64,000 nucleotides of DNA from Vibrio sp. UBA2441 (GTDB lineage: Bacteria > Pseudomonadota > Gammaproteobacteria > Enterobacterales > Vibrionaceae): contig DDQN01000092.1 in assembly GCA_002342685.1 (NCBI GenBank), forward strand, positions 165,206 to 229,205, written 5' to 3'. The notes under the pieces were generated by a model, which made no database searches, was not told the DNA's origin, and worked only from the letters and a program-made list of their open reading frames with translations. Each line of letters begins with the position of its first letter. Positions within the stretch are counted from its first letter, which is position 1. Below are positions 26,659 through 36,271 of this stretch, in pieces. The translations under genes were made by a program, and so were the position numbers.

Positions 26659-27981
26659 TCAATTGGTTGCACCTTTTACTAAGCAACATTTTTTATATTT
26701 CTTTCCGGAACCACACGGGCAAGCATCATTGCGTCCAACCGTTGTTGTGGCGATAGGCATAGATTGAGTGGACATATAGAAATCTTTCATTGCATTGAGC
26801 TCAACTTCTTTTACAAAGTGATACGCTTGCAAACTGCCTTTTTGCATCGCTTGTTTGGCTAATTCCACCCCTTTGTTCCTATCCATAACAACACCAGTGC
26901 CGTTAAAATAAGCGCCACCAAGTACGCCTGTGCACTGAACCGATCCTTGAGCTAACCCAAGCTCCAAATAATGCAAAGCTTTGTTGTAGTCGGCTGTGAT
27001 AGCCTTTCCATCGGAATAATAAAAAAACAGACCGCATAGCCCAGCATCATCTAGTTGTTCTGCTGCTTTCTCCAGAAAATACAAAGCTCGGAAGTACTGC
27101 CCATCGTCATAAAGATAGTTACCAAGTAACCCACAAGATTTCCCGTGTTCACTCTCTGCTGCTACCTCTAATAACTGCAAAGCAGTAGGTATCTGACCTT
27201 CTAATACCCCGCTCGTGAGCAATACCTGACAGTATTTGTACAGTGGTTCGAATTCACAACCATCTAATTGGCCACTTACATGACTAAATGCATTGCTTTC
27301 ATAGGGGGGTTCTGAACAATGTTCACAGCTCAACCGAAACGCAGTTTCATAGCTGTTCGCCGCAGAACGGTAATAACTCATCAAAAGCTCAAACGTTTGT
27401 TCTTTATTATTTAACAACTTACCACGAGCAATAATATCATCCGTGAGAAGCTCTTCGTAACAAAGCCCCGCTCGATAGTGAGTGTTCCAGTCAGTAGAAG
27501 TCATTGCTTCTAAAATAATTTCACTGTTCTTTTGTGATGAAACCTGTGTTGCCATGATCTCGGTGACATGGTTACCCGTAATAATCTTAAAAATAATAGC
27601 AAGGCAAGATAACAAACACTCTCTTGTCTGATTAAGACGTTCAGAAATTAAATTTTTATTATCGAAATTACCTGTCTCATCTTTGGCGTGATGAGCACCA
27701 TTGTTCGCGTTTTCGCGAATGGCGTTGAGGGTTTGCTTTAATTCTTCATTAATATAACCACTGTCAGAAAGAAATTTAATTTTCTTCCATAGGCTGTTTT
27801 TTTCAGAAAAAGGCTGCTCATAATGACGAATCAGTATGTCACATGCACACTCCGCCGCTTTACGATACTGGATAAGTGCATAATCTGGAATACTATGTTC
27901 ATAACGCAAAGCGCCAACATAATACTCCTCAATTTTACGGTCTACACCTTTACACAAGTCAACGTCGTTGAAAATGCTCAA
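26659..27981 (-). CDS. DUF4145-like + Sel1/TPR repeats + SEC-C zinc motif protein
   Basis: A 440-residue soluble protein with three parts. Residues 1-140 resemble DUF4145 (HEPN-related), including RKAAECACDILIRHY and the IRENANNGAHH segment with Arg and paired His. Residues about 165-400 are helical repeats of Sel1 type (GLCGLFFYYSDGK, YNKALHYLELGLAQGSVQCTG, LGGAYFNGTGVVMDRNKGVE). The C-terminus is a SEC-C zinc motif (VGRNDACPCGSGKKYKKCC). Such combinations are known in proteins of unclear role, some near defence genes. Function unknown. Confidence 0.82.
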   Translation of the reverse strand: MSIFNDVDLCKGVDRKIEEYYVGALRYEHSIPDYALIQYRKAAECACDILIRHYEQPFSEKNSLWKKIKFLSDSGYINEELKQTLNAIRENANNGAHHAKDETGNFDNKNLISERLNQTRECLLSCLAIIFKIITGNHVTEIMATQVSSQKNSEIILEAMTSTDWNTHYRAGLCYEELLTDDIIARGKLLNNKEQTFELLMSYYRSAANSYETAFRLSCEHCSEPPYESNAFSHVSGQLDGCEFEPLYKYCQVLLTSGVLEGQIPTALQLLEVAAESEHGKSCGLLGNYLYDDGQYFRALYFLEKAAEQLDDAGLCGLFFYYSDGKAITADYNKALHYLELGLAQGSVQCTGVLGGAYFNGTGVVMDRNKGVELAKQAMQKGSLQAYHFVKEVELNAMKDFYMSTQSMPIATTTVGRNDACPCGSGKKYKKCCLVKGATN

Positions 27982-28011
27982 TCCGTTATTTCCTCACTAT
28001 ACTCCAAACTT

Positions 28012-28038
28012 ACTTGAGTATAACAATTATACTCAAGT
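28012..28038. repeat. Palindrome ACTTGAGTATA-N5-TATACTCAAGT
   Basis: Perfect 11-bp arms with a 5-nt centre, between the leftward SEC-C gene and rightward lacI. The same half-site recurs at 30590-30600 and a degenerate one near 29291-29310, so this is possibly a dispersed intergenic repeat or an operator of the neighbouring LacI protein. Confidence 0.55.
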
Positions 28039-28174
28039 GGCCTCAAGGTTCAGGATTCAGAACGTTTTAGTCAGCAAATAGAGTTCGCCTAATAATAGAA
28101 AACTTTAACTACTGATTCGGTAATAATTATATAATCGAGTATATTTAATTTAATTCGATATTTATTTATATTTA

Positions 28175-29194
28175 ATGATGAGAAAAAAACGAAGTACACC
28201 CACAGTTTATGATGTTGCTAAGTTAGCCAGCGTATCTCCGGCAACCGTTTCCCGTTTTTTAAATCGTACTAGCTATGTTTCTGATGAGAAAAGTCAAAAA
28301 ATAGAAAATGCAATCAATGAACTGGATTACAAACCGGCATTTAAAATACTTCAAACTGGGAATCGCCGCTCCCTGATTATCGGTGCATTAGTACAACACC
28401 CGGACAGCCCTTTTACCAGCCAAATTCTTAACGACATGGAAAAAGTACTCATATCCCAAGGGTATAAGCTCACCATTGCTTCTGGTCATTGGGATAAAAA
28501 ACTGGAAACCCACGCACTTGAGTATCTAGCACAACAGAACGTGGATGGCCTCATTATTGTTACCGGAAACTTAACCAAAAAACAGATAACTGACTTCGCC
28601 AAGAAAATACCAGTGATTGCAGTAGGGTACGATGTTAAAGGTGACAATATTCGCTCTATCAATATTGATAACGAACTCGCGGGATATATAGCGACTTTGC
28701 ATTTGCTACAACAAGGTCACTCAAATATTGCTCATATCAAAGGTCTTGCTAGTCAGCCAGATTCGATACAACGTTTTGAAGGATACAAACGAGCATTAAA
28801 AGAAGCCGGTTTACGTCCAAATCAGCGAATCATAAAACAAGGTGACTTTAGTTCTGCCACCGCTTACCAGCTAACGAGCGAACTGTTAAATGACGAAAAA
28901 GCCAAGCTGACTGCTATATTTGCCGCCAATGACTTGTCGGCGTACGGCGTGATCAAAGCGATTCATGATCATGGACTAAATGTACCCGAAGATATCTCCG
29001 TTGTAGGCTTTGATGATCTTCCTATTTCTCAATATTTTACTCCAGGGTTAACCACATTACGTCAACCAATAGAGGAGATTGGTACCGTTTCAGCCAACTC
29101 AATCTTAAACCTTCTCAGTGGTGAAAGGCACGATGCTCGCCTCCCTCCTATCGACTTAATTATTCGAGACTCAACTAAACCTTTTGAGAAGTAA
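28175..29194 (+). CDS. LacI-family transcriptional regulator
   Basis: A 339-residue LacI protein: DNA-binding head at residues 8-58 (TVYDVAKLASVSPATVSRFL, with the hinge NELDYKP) and a periplasmic-binding-fold sugar domain ending in VVGFDDLPISQYFTPGLTTL. No ribosome site of normal strength precedes the ATG at 28175 or the second ATG at 28178. Its target is not obvious; it is not adjacent to a sugar operon in its own direction, but the beta-glucoside operon ends 1.4 kb away on the other strand. Confidence 0.92.
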   Translation: MMRKKRSTPTVYDVAKLASVSPATVSRFLNRTSYVSDEKSQKIENAINELDYKPAFKILQTGNRRSLIIGALVQHPDSPFTSQILNDMEKVLISQGYKLTIASGHWDKKLETHALEYLAQQNVDGLIIVTGNLTKKQITDFAKKIPVIAVGYDVKGDNIRSINIDNELAGYIATLHLLQQGHSNIAHIKGLASQPDSIQRFEGYKRALKEAGLRPNQRIIKQGDFSSATAYQLTSELLNDEKAKLTAIFAANDLSAYGVIKAIHDHGLNVPEDISVVGFDDLPISQYFTPGLTTLRQPIEEIGTVSANSILNLLSGERHDARLPPIDLIIRDSTKPFEK

Positions 29195-29326
29195 CTCCTT
29201 TTAATCGACGATAATCTCTCAGGGTTTGCTATGGTTAATTTAGTCGATAAATATATACGCGAATGATATCAAAATTCCCTCTGAATTCTGTGCCTTGAGG
29301 TCATTTGTATATGTGGGGAACAAGCT

Positions 29327-30499
29327 ATGAGAACAACATTAACCACACTGCTTTCGATAGTGGCCATTTTAATGTCACTACCTGCCTATTCCGTCATTGT
29401 TCCCGATCCACCAGAGATAAGCGCAAAAGGTTTTATTCTGATGGATTTCCAGTCAGGCAAAATAATCGCCTCATCGCAGCCGGAAACCCCTTTAGCACCA
29501 GCGAGCCTAACCAAAGTAATGACGGCTTATATTGTTGGTTTAGAGATAAACGCCGGACGGCTAAGTTGGGATGATATCGTAACCGTCAGCGTTAATGCAT
29601 GGTCTATGAAGTTTCCTGATTCTTCAAAAATGTTTATCCAGCCCAAAGACGAAATTGCTATTTTAGATCTTATGAAGGGCATCATTGTTCAGTCGGGAAA
29701 TGACGCTTGTGTCGCCGTTGCTGAGCATATTGCTGGAAGTGAAGAAGCCTTTGTCGGTCTAATGAACGAAGTAGCGAAGTCTATCGGAATGAACAACACC
29801 CATTATATTAACGCTCATGGCCTTGATGGTGAAAGTATTCAGACCTCAGCTCAGGATATGGCTATATTAATGCAAAGGTTGATACAAGATACACCCGACG
29901 TTTATAAACTGTACAACATTAAAAACTTTACCTGGACTAAAATAACCCAATATAACCGCAACAAATTACTTTGGGATAAATCGTTAAAGGTCGATGGCGG
30001 AAAAACCGGATATACCGAAGGAGCTGGTTACAGCTTAACGGCATCGGCAAAAGAAGGCCGAATGCGATTGATCTCCGTTGTATTGGGAACCAAAAGCAAA
30101 CGCCTGCGCATAGAAGAGACTCGTAAACTTCTTACCTATGGCTTTCGTTTTTTCGACACAAAAAATGTCGCTAAACAAAATAGGGTTGAAGCCAATGAAG
30201 TGGTTTGGATGGGGAGTGATGCAGCCGTCGACCTTGGGGTGACCAAAGATGTTTTCTTAACGCTGCCACAAGATCAGATAGAGCAGACGAAAAAAATTAT
30301 TGAGCTTGATGGACCTTTAAAAGCACCGCTGATAAAAGGAGAGGTTGTTGGTAGTGTACACTGGTTTTTTAATGAAGAGTTGATTCACAGTGAGCCATTA
30401 GTTACCAAAAAGGCTGTTGCACAAGGCTCTTGGTTCAGCCGAACCTTAGACTCTGTGCAACTCTTTTTTAAATCAATAATAACCAAGTTCTCCAACTAG
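29327..30499 (+). CDS. D-alanyl-D-alanine carboxypeptidase, DacA/DacC type
   Basis: A 390-residue penicillin-binding protein with signal peptide (cleavage near residue 22, PAYS-VIVPDPP). Active-site motifs: SLTK (ASLTKVMTAYIV, near residue 65), SGN (VQSGNDACVAVA) and KTG (VDGGKTGYTEGAG). The C-terminal beta domain and terminal amphipathic helix (WFSRTLDSVQLFFKSIIT) anchor it to the outer face of the inner membrane. It trims D-Ala from pentapeptides. Close to PBP5/PBP6; which of these is not resolved. Confidence 0.93.
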   Translation: MRTTLTTLLSIVAILMSLPAYSVIVPDPPEISAKGFILMDFQSGKIIASSQPETPLAPASLTKVMTAYIVGLEINAGRLSWDDIVTVSVNAWSMKFPDSSKMFIQPKDEIAILDLMKGIIVQSGNDACVAVAEHIAGSEEAFVGLMNEVAKSIGMNNTHYINAHGLDGESIQTSAQDMAILMQRLIQDTPDVYKLYNIKNFTWTKITQYNRNKLLWDKSLKVDGGKTGYTEGAGYSLTASAKEGRMRLISVVLGTKSKRLRIEETRKLLTYGFRFFDTKNVAKQNRVEANEVVWMGSDAAVDLGVTKDVFLTLPQDQIEQTKKIIELDGPLKAPLIKGEVVGSVHWFFNEELIHSEPLVTKKAVAQGSWFSRTLDSVQLFFKSIITKFSN

Positions 30500-30514
30500 T
30501 ATTTAGTTGAAAAC

Positions 30515-30553
30515 CCAATACCAGCAATTGTGTTCTCTTATTACTGGTATTGG
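30515..30553 (+). terminator. Hairpin after carboxypeptidase gene
   Basis: Perfect 10-bp arms CCAATACCAG and CTGGTATTGG with a 19-nt loop, 15 bases after the stop. The T run is short (TT), so termination may be weak. Confidence 0.5.
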
Positions 30554-30558
30554 TTAAA

Positions 30559-30610
30559 TTAACAACTAAATAATCACTATACCCAAGGGACTTGAGTATA
30601 AAGTTGTTAA
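30559..30610. repeat. Nested palindrome between convergent genes
   Basis: Outer arms TTAACAACT (30559-30567) and AGTTGTTAA (30602-30610) enclose an inner pair TATACCCAAG / CTTGAGTATA (one mismatch, 3-nt centre, 30578-30600). The right outer arm overlaps the stop codon of the GH116 gene. The inner half-site is shared with the palindrome at 28012. Confidence 0.6.
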
Positions 30611-33600
30611 AGCGCCTCAGGCAGGTAGGCAAAGATCATACCCGGTCTAAAATAACGACCTGCAGTGTATTTTAACCCTGTATGTTGCAGCCACACGTGT
30701 AATGGCTCAATAATACTTGGCTCTACCACACATACAATGAGCTCAGAAAATGCCTCCAGCCTATTAGTCAAATAAGGGTTTACTCTTCCATCGGGCAATA
30801 GACAGTTCTTTTCTAACAGCTGCTGAAAACAAAACTCAGCTTGCTCATTAGACAAATTAAACTGCCCAGCAATACCTTCGGCAGTAACAACCACAGAACA
30901 GTTAAACCCTTCTGGAGCAGCAAATGGAATTTTGGCCTGATGATATAGAGCATGATACAGGGTATCCATTAGCTCTGTTGCTTGCGATGACTTACCAGCA
31001 AGACGCATTGCCGTCGCCACACTGTACTGAACACCAATCCAGACATCCTGAGCCTGAAACGCGTCATGCGGCATACCGTCAGCCAATGTCATATTGGCCA
31101 CACCTAATGTCGGACTATTGCGTTTATAGTTTGTCTGATAAACATAATCCAAAGCTCTCTCTACTTGTTGCCCGGAGAAAAGCCCCTCCAGCCCAAGTAA
31201 TTTGAGGTAACTGTCCGCCAAAAGTGCATCACCAAAACTATTGTCTGAATCCAAGACAAGGATAGACTGATATTCATCGGTAAATGCTTCGGGTGCAATG
31301 TCAGCTAAACGCTGCTTGGCACTTTTCCTAGCGTCTAATTTACTCATGCTCCTACTAGGCTCTGCACTATCAATATACCTATTCAGCGTCTCTTTATCTG
31401 CGATTTTATCTCCGGTGAGATGTAAGCCCAAAGAAAGCAAAGGTTGATACCCCCACCCAGTCAAATGTTTCGTCTGTATTGGTGTAATGTAGAAATGAAA
31501 ATACCCTTGCTCTTCATCCCATAGCCCGCGTTGCAAAACTTCCAAAGCGTTAGCGGATTGCTGTTGATATTGTGCAGCTAAAGTCTCTTCATTCATTATG
31601 ACTGCCAACTCAGAAGCCGCCCGCAAACCCGCCGCCCATAAAGATCCACAATAAATTGAAATACCATGTGACGATAAGTTATCAAATGTATCATCTGTGC
31701 CACGAGTCAATGGTAAAGCATCACCATCGGCAATGAGTGCACACAAGTAGTCGATACTTTCTTTGATCGCGGGCCAACATGCCTCGATGACTTGTTTATT
31801 TTTAGTCAGCATAAAGTGACGGTAGACCATTAAAATGTACTTCGGAGCTAAGTCTTTCCATTCTTTAACATTATGCCAACTATAAGCGTCCGGCTGAATA
31901 TCAAACGGGCTACCCAAATCATGAATTACCGCTCCGCGAATGGCACGGGTACCCTCATATTTCGCATCTACAAGTTCAGCGTTTGGCTTGTCTTCATATT
32001 CCCAAAACCGGCGTTTAGTATGATCCTCTGCCTGAATCGCTTGTGCGAACGCCTGCATTACGCAACCATCTAATTCCGGCAAAAGATATAACAATGAATA
32101 AGAACCATAAAAATACACATCAAGAGAGTTAAAGAATGGGTAATCCACACACTCTTTGACCAGAAGCTTATCCTCTGTATCCCATACGGAAGACTCTGCT
32201 AAAAAAGACAACGTATTCATCGCCATGGTAGCAAAACGACAAGAAGACATATCAGGGTCTTTAATACTACTCTCTGAGTTTGCCTTTTTTGCGTGGTTTA
32301 AAAATAGTGTCTGTTGTTGGACTATTTTTTCCTCAATTGTATTAATCTCTGGCAGTACATCTTGCAAAATTGCTTGTGCTCTTGAATATTCACAATCACG
32401 ATAATATCGGCTATATGCTTTTTCACTTTGCCAGTCTTGTAATGAAATTTTGCTATGATCCATCACTTGAACAAAACGAATAGTTTCCTTCGCGCCTGGC
32501 TCAAGGTCAATTTGAACCGTTACAATGGACGATAAAGCCTCACGCCCGCTATAGATACCTTTATCAAAATGGGTATTAACTCGCCCTGTATTTAAGGCGT
32601 TATTAATCTCGTTTTGCTCGTTGTGAACATAAATACTTGGCTTAATACTGACCGACAACGCTTTCGACGACTCACTGCAATCAACACCAAAAAGCGCTTC
32701 ACCATCAATATCAGATTGGTAAGGCGAGTCACTCTCTAGAAGTACCCCCGTAAACTGCTGATCATGACCGACAAGGGACAAAGCACTGTTCTTTTGACGT
32801 ATCGGATTTTGAACCAGAAAGCACGCCGAATCCTGTACACCCGGGCGTCCTTTTCGGTAGGTAGAACCAAGCAGACTTTTTAACGACTGAACCAGGGTAA
32901 TACTTTTGGGCTGAGCACTATGGTTACATAATTCAAACTCATTCCAGTGAACGGGCAATGAACAGAGTTTCTTGTCCCCTTTTACCATGGGTGAGGTGAC
33001 TTTCCGTTTTATCTTGATCTCATCAAAACCGCGATAGTCATATTCTGCCATCGGATATAACGCTTTATAGCCAATAACTGCCGCATCAATAGTATCAATA
33101 TCTTTCTGCTGAGAATTTGCCGTTAGAGATAGAGCTTCGCTGGTATTGTTAATTAGCAGGCCATTAAAAAAGTCCAAAGCAACCAGCAGCTGAGACTCCA
33201 GGCTTTCAGCATCTGTTTTAATTGCAAGCGTTGTTTTAGGACTGAACTCAATATTCCAGCGCTCAAAGTTACCCCGGTTGTCCGAGTAAAATTTACCCGA
33301 TGTTAGCGCAGATTTAATCTTGTTTAATCGCTCGCCTGATGAAACAACCGTTAACAAGTCACCATCAAACGTCGCTGGGTAAAAGTGTAAATATTGTTCT
33401 AATTTTTCTTGATTTAAAATCTGTAAAACATCGATATCAAGCGGGTCTGCTACCGACACATAGAAGTCGTTAAAATTAATATCGCTATCGCTATTATCAA
33501 TATAAATTCCGGGTATAAATGAAAAATTTGGTGTATGTCCTAAAGGAGTTAGCGTGAAAGTACTGCCAATACCGCCAATGGCGATACCCGTATTTTCGGG

Positions 33601-33711
33601 TGTCGTTGAAATAGGCGAATACCAGGGCTGAATAAATTCAACGGCATTACCCTTCGCACAAAGTTGTTCTGCATTTCCACGATAGCTGCTGTATGGAATT
33701 TGATGATTCAT
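30607..33711 (-). CDS. GH116-family (GBA2/DUF608-like) glycoside hydrolase
   Basis: A 1034-residue protein. The N-terminal beta domain starts with the family segment IAIGGIGSTFTLTPLGHTPNF. The C-terminal (alpha/alpha) barrel shows NSLDVYFYGSYSLLYLLPELD, WKDLAPKYILMVYRHF, GTDDTFDNLSSHGISIYCGSLWAAGL and QAQDVWIGVQYSVATAM, which parallel human GBA2. The Asp-rich DDTFD matches the acid/base region; where GBA2 has QEY before the NTYDVHFY motif this protein has VDY, so the nucleophile needs checking. No signal peptide, so cytoplasmic. The ATG at 33711 is preferred (AGG 8 bases upstream) over a GTG two codons earlier. Last gene of the oligosaccharide operon; likely a beta-glucosidase or related activity. 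Confidence 0.82.
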   Translation of the reverse strand: MNHQIPYSSYRGNAEQLCAKGNAVEFIQPWYSPISTTPENTGIAIGGIGSTFTLTPLGHTPNFSFIPGIYIDNSDSDINFNDFYVSVADPLDIDVLQILNQEKLEQYLHFYPATFDGDLLTVVSSGERLNKIKSALTSGKFYSDNRGNFERWNIEFSPKTTLAIKTDAESLESQLLVALDFFNGLLINNTSEALSLTANSQQKDIDTIDAAVIGYKALYPMAEYDYRGFDEIKIKRKVTSPMVKGDKKLCSLPVHWNEFELCNHSAQPKSITLVQSLKSLLGSTYRKGRPGVQDSACFLVQNPIRQKNSALSLVGHDQQFTGVLLESDSPYQSDIDGEALFGVDCSESSKALSVSIKPSIYVHNEQNEINNALNTGRVNTHFDKGIYSGREALSSIVTVQIDLEPGAKETIRFVQVMDHSKISLQDWQSEKAYSRYYRDCEYSRAQAILQDVLPEINTIEEKIVQQQTLFLNHAKKANSESSIKDPDMSSCRFATMAMNTLSFLAESSVWDTEDKLLVKECVDYPFFNSLDVYFYGSYSLLYLLPELDGCVMQAFAQAIQAEDHTKRRFWEYEDKPNAELVDAKYEGTRAIRGAVIHDLGSPFDIQPDAYSWHNVKEWKDLAPKYILMVYRHFMLTKNKQVIEACWPAIKESIDYLCALIADGDALPLTRGTDDTFDNLSSHGISIYCGSLWAAGLRAASELAVIMNEETLAAQYQQQSANALEVLQRGLWDEEQGYFHFYITPIQTKHLTGWGYQPLLSLGLHLTGDKIADKETLNRYIDSAEPSRSMSKLDARKSAKQRLADIAPEAFTDEYQSILVLDSDNSFGDALLADSYLKLLGLEGLFSGQQVERALDYVYQTNYKRNSPTLGVANMTLADGMPHDAFQAQDVWIGVQYSVATAMRLAGKSSQATELMDTLYHALYHQAKIPFAAPEGFNCSVVVTAEGIAGQFNLSNEQAEFCFQQLLEKNCLLPDGRVNPYLTNRLEAFSELIVCVVEPSIIEPLHVWLQHTGLKYTAGRYFRPGMIFAYLPEAL

Positions 33712-33763
33712 TATCACAACCTACTGTTTTGAAATGAAAGGAGCGCTCTGGCTCCCTATTATA

Positions 33764-36175
33764 TTAGCCTAGCGTGACTTCTATATTATGCTCGCCAGAG
33801 GTGAAAACAGGTGCTTTGTTTCCTTGGATTATCTCACCATTTACGCGCATCTCAGAGACTCCGCGGCATACATGCTTCGGGTTAGTCACGCGAATATGGT
33901 AAAGCGCACCACGGAACCTCCGGCTTACCGTGAATTCAGGCCAACTTGCAGGGATACATGGGTCAACAATCAATCCATCAAACTCAGGCCTCACCCCTAA
34001 TATCCACTGAGTTCCTGCAACATAAGTCCATGATGAGGTTCCTGAAAGCCAAGCATTTCTACCCAAACCAAACTGCTTATGTTCATCGCCTAAGATATTC
34101 TGTGGGTAACAGTAAGGTTCTGATTCAAAGGTTTCTAAATCATCGTTTCGAGAAGCCGGATTTATCTGACGATAGTACTCATAAGCACGTTCACCGTTAC
34201 CCATTTTTGCCTCCGCGATCATAACCCACGGATTTGAATGAAGGAAAATGCCACCGTTCTCTTTGGCTCCCGGTGGATATGTCGAAACACCGCCTAATCT
34301 TGGTTCAAAACCGTTATATCCCGGAGTAGAAAGCTTGATCCCTTTATCGGTATTTAACCTGTCATTCACTGAATTCAACGCTTGTTGCGCTCTCTCTTTT
34401 GTTGCAAAACCAGAAATAACCGACCAGCTTTGACCATTCGTGTATATCTGACCCTGTTCATTGATATGAGAGCCAATCGGAGAGCCTTGTTCATCAAAGT
34501 ATCGGATGTACCAGTCTCCGTCCCAGCCATACTCATTCACAACCATTTCCATCTGTTTATACTGTGCAGTGAACTCTTCCTCAAGCTGGATATCCCCTCT
34601 TAATTGACATAGATCCAGCATATCTATTAGTGCTTTGCCATACATGTTTGCCACCATCATAGACTCTGCGCCAGTAGGCAGGTTTACCGTATCATTCCAG
34701 TCAGCGAAACCCAACAGTGGTAATCCGTGCTGCCCAGTATTACAGCGGGTAAACTCAATAGAACGACATAGGTGATCCCATACTGTGCCTTTATCAATAG
34801 GTTCACCTCGATCATCTTTTTCGTAATAGGCGATAACCTTGTTCAGGAAGTCACTGTTACCCGTTTCTTTTACATATTGGGTTACCGCGTAGATAATCCA
34901 TAAATGGTCATCTCCATAGTAATCCGGTCGATCTTCTTCTTCACGGGAGTCACCTTCATTGGCTTCCATGGTTGAAGGAAAGAATTGGTGCATCGCTGAG
35001 CCATTGCTCTTTTGAACCGACAGTAACCGCTCAATAAATTCACGCGCCTCTTCTGGCATATGAGCGATGACGCCCAGAGTATCTTGAGACGAATCTCTAA
35101 AGCCTATTCCTCTTGCTCCATAACCTAATTGATACAAAGAAAGGTAACGCGACCAGTTCTTGGTGGTATGACACTGACGCGGGTTGTGAACATTAAGCAT
35201 TGAGTTCATAGCCGGATCAGGAGTCTGAACCTGAAGCGTATCCAGATAATTATCCCAGCCCGTTGCTAACTCCTCGAACGCCTTGTCTACATTAGCGTGA
35301 TCCCGGTATTTTTCTATCACTGGTTCAGCGTCAGATAAGCTAGCTTGCTGAGTAAGCTGCACAATGCTTCGCTGCATCTGTTGCGGCTCTATCCAGCCTA
35401 ATTTCAGGTTTAGAGCACCAATATTATCACCACGTAAACATTCGTTGTTACCCAGTTCATCCTGCTCCAATGCCGCTGGAGCGGCCCAACTTCCGTAACC
35501 AAACTCACCTAAAAATAATTGACGGTCACCTTCAAAAGAGCTGGCCTTACGATCCGCTGTCATCAGATTTACCGCGCTATCACGCTTCATAAAGGCATAC
35601 TGTTCCAGTACCAAATGACCGGACGCTTGTTTATGCGCATTTAGGGTCATCGTTTGTGGAACCCAGTCAGCGTTTAACAGCTGCTTTAATGCGTCGAAAT
35701 GAGTGAATTCATAAACAGGCACGACATCAACATGCAATTCCTTGTCAGAGATATTTGTGACTCTGATATCTTGCAGCAATACTTCATCTTGTTTTGGCAC
35801 AAATAAAATCACTTCACATCGAACGCCAAAGGCTTCTGAAACTATCGTGGTGTATGAAAGTCCAGTATGATTTTCAAACTTGTCCAAAGGCTTTAACGTT
35901 GGCGTATAAAAGGGGGAGAAAATCTCTGTATTACCATCCGAGTCCTTTACTTTTAAATACAGCGTTGACCCTTTAAAATCAGAATTTGGCAGTTGGGCAA
36001 TATACTTGGTAATACGATTTAGTGCAGGGTCACCTTTACAAAGCAGCACCCCACCATTGCTGTCTACAATCCCGCCAAAATTAAGCGTACCAACATAATT
36101 ACACCATTTTATCGGTGTTATCGGCGTGGTAGCAATATATTCTTTTTTCTGGTCGTCAAAATATCCAAACTTCAT
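33764..36175 (-). CDS. GH94-family beta-glucan disaccharide phosphorylase
   Basis: An 803-residue inverting phosphorylase of the cellobiose/chitobiose phosphorylase family. Visible: GIGFRDSSQDTLG, the catalytic Asp 492 in ADWNDTVNLP, STYPPGAKENGGIFLHSNPW, and WLSGTSSWTYVAGTQWILGV. It would cleave a beta-linked disaccharide with phosphate to give glucose 1-phosphate and a free sugar, saving ATP. Length equals the characterised Vibrio chitobiose phosphorylase (about 800), but the sequence around the acceptor site looks nearer cellobiose-type enzymes; substrate is not settled. AAGGACACAAA precedes the ATG, nearly the same leader as the solute-binding gene. Confidence 0.9.
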   Translation of the reverse strand: MKFGYFDDQKKEYIATTPITPIKWCNYVGTLNFGGIVDSNGGVLLCKGDPALNRITKYIAQLPNSDFKGSTLYLKVKDSDGNTEIFSPFYTPTLKPLDKFENHTGLSYTTIVSEAFGVRCEVILFVPKQDEVLLQDIRVTNISDKELHVDVVPVYEFTHFDALKQLLNADWVPQTMTLNAHKQASGHLVLEQYAFMKRDSAVNLMTADRKASSFEGDRQLFLGEFGYGSWAAPAALEQDELGNNECLRGDNIGALNLKLGWIEPQQMQRSIVQLTQQASLSDAEPVIEKYRDHANVDKAFEELATGWDNYLDTLQVQTPDPAMNSMLNVHNPRQCHTTKNWSRYLSLYQLGYGARGIGFRDSSQDTLGVIAHMPEEAREFIERLLSVQKSNGSAMHQFFPSTMEANEGDSREEEDRPDYYGDDHLWIIYAVTQYVKETGNSDFLNKVIAYYEKDDRGEPIDKGTVWDHLCRSIEFTRCNTGQHGLPLLGFADWNDTVNLPTGAESMMVANMYGKALIDMLDLCQLRGDIQLEEEFTAQYKQMEMVVNEYGWDGDWYIRYFDEQGSPIGSHINEQGQIYTNGQSWSVISGFATKERAQQALNSVNDRLNTDKGIKLSTPGYNGFEPRLGGVSTYPPGAKENGGIFLHSNPWVMIAEAKMGNGERAYEYYRQINPASRNDDLETFESEPYCYPQNILGDEHKQFGLGRNAWLSGTSSWTYVAGTQWILGVRPEFDGLIVDPCIPASWPEFTVSRRFRGALYHIRVTNPKHVCRGVSEMRVNGEIIQGNKAPVFTSGEHNIEVTLG

Positions 36176-36271
36176 TTTGTGTCCTTATGCCCTTATAAAT
36201 AAAGGCATATCTATCAGTTATAATACGCTCAAATTGCCGAACTCTGAGTAGAGCTATTTGAGTTTAAGTCA

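Noticed and set aside
36187..36208. Imperfect hairpin between the ABC ATPase and GH94 genes
   Set aside because: Short, with a mismatch or wobble pair and AT-rich; not enough to call a terminator inside an operon that must be read through.
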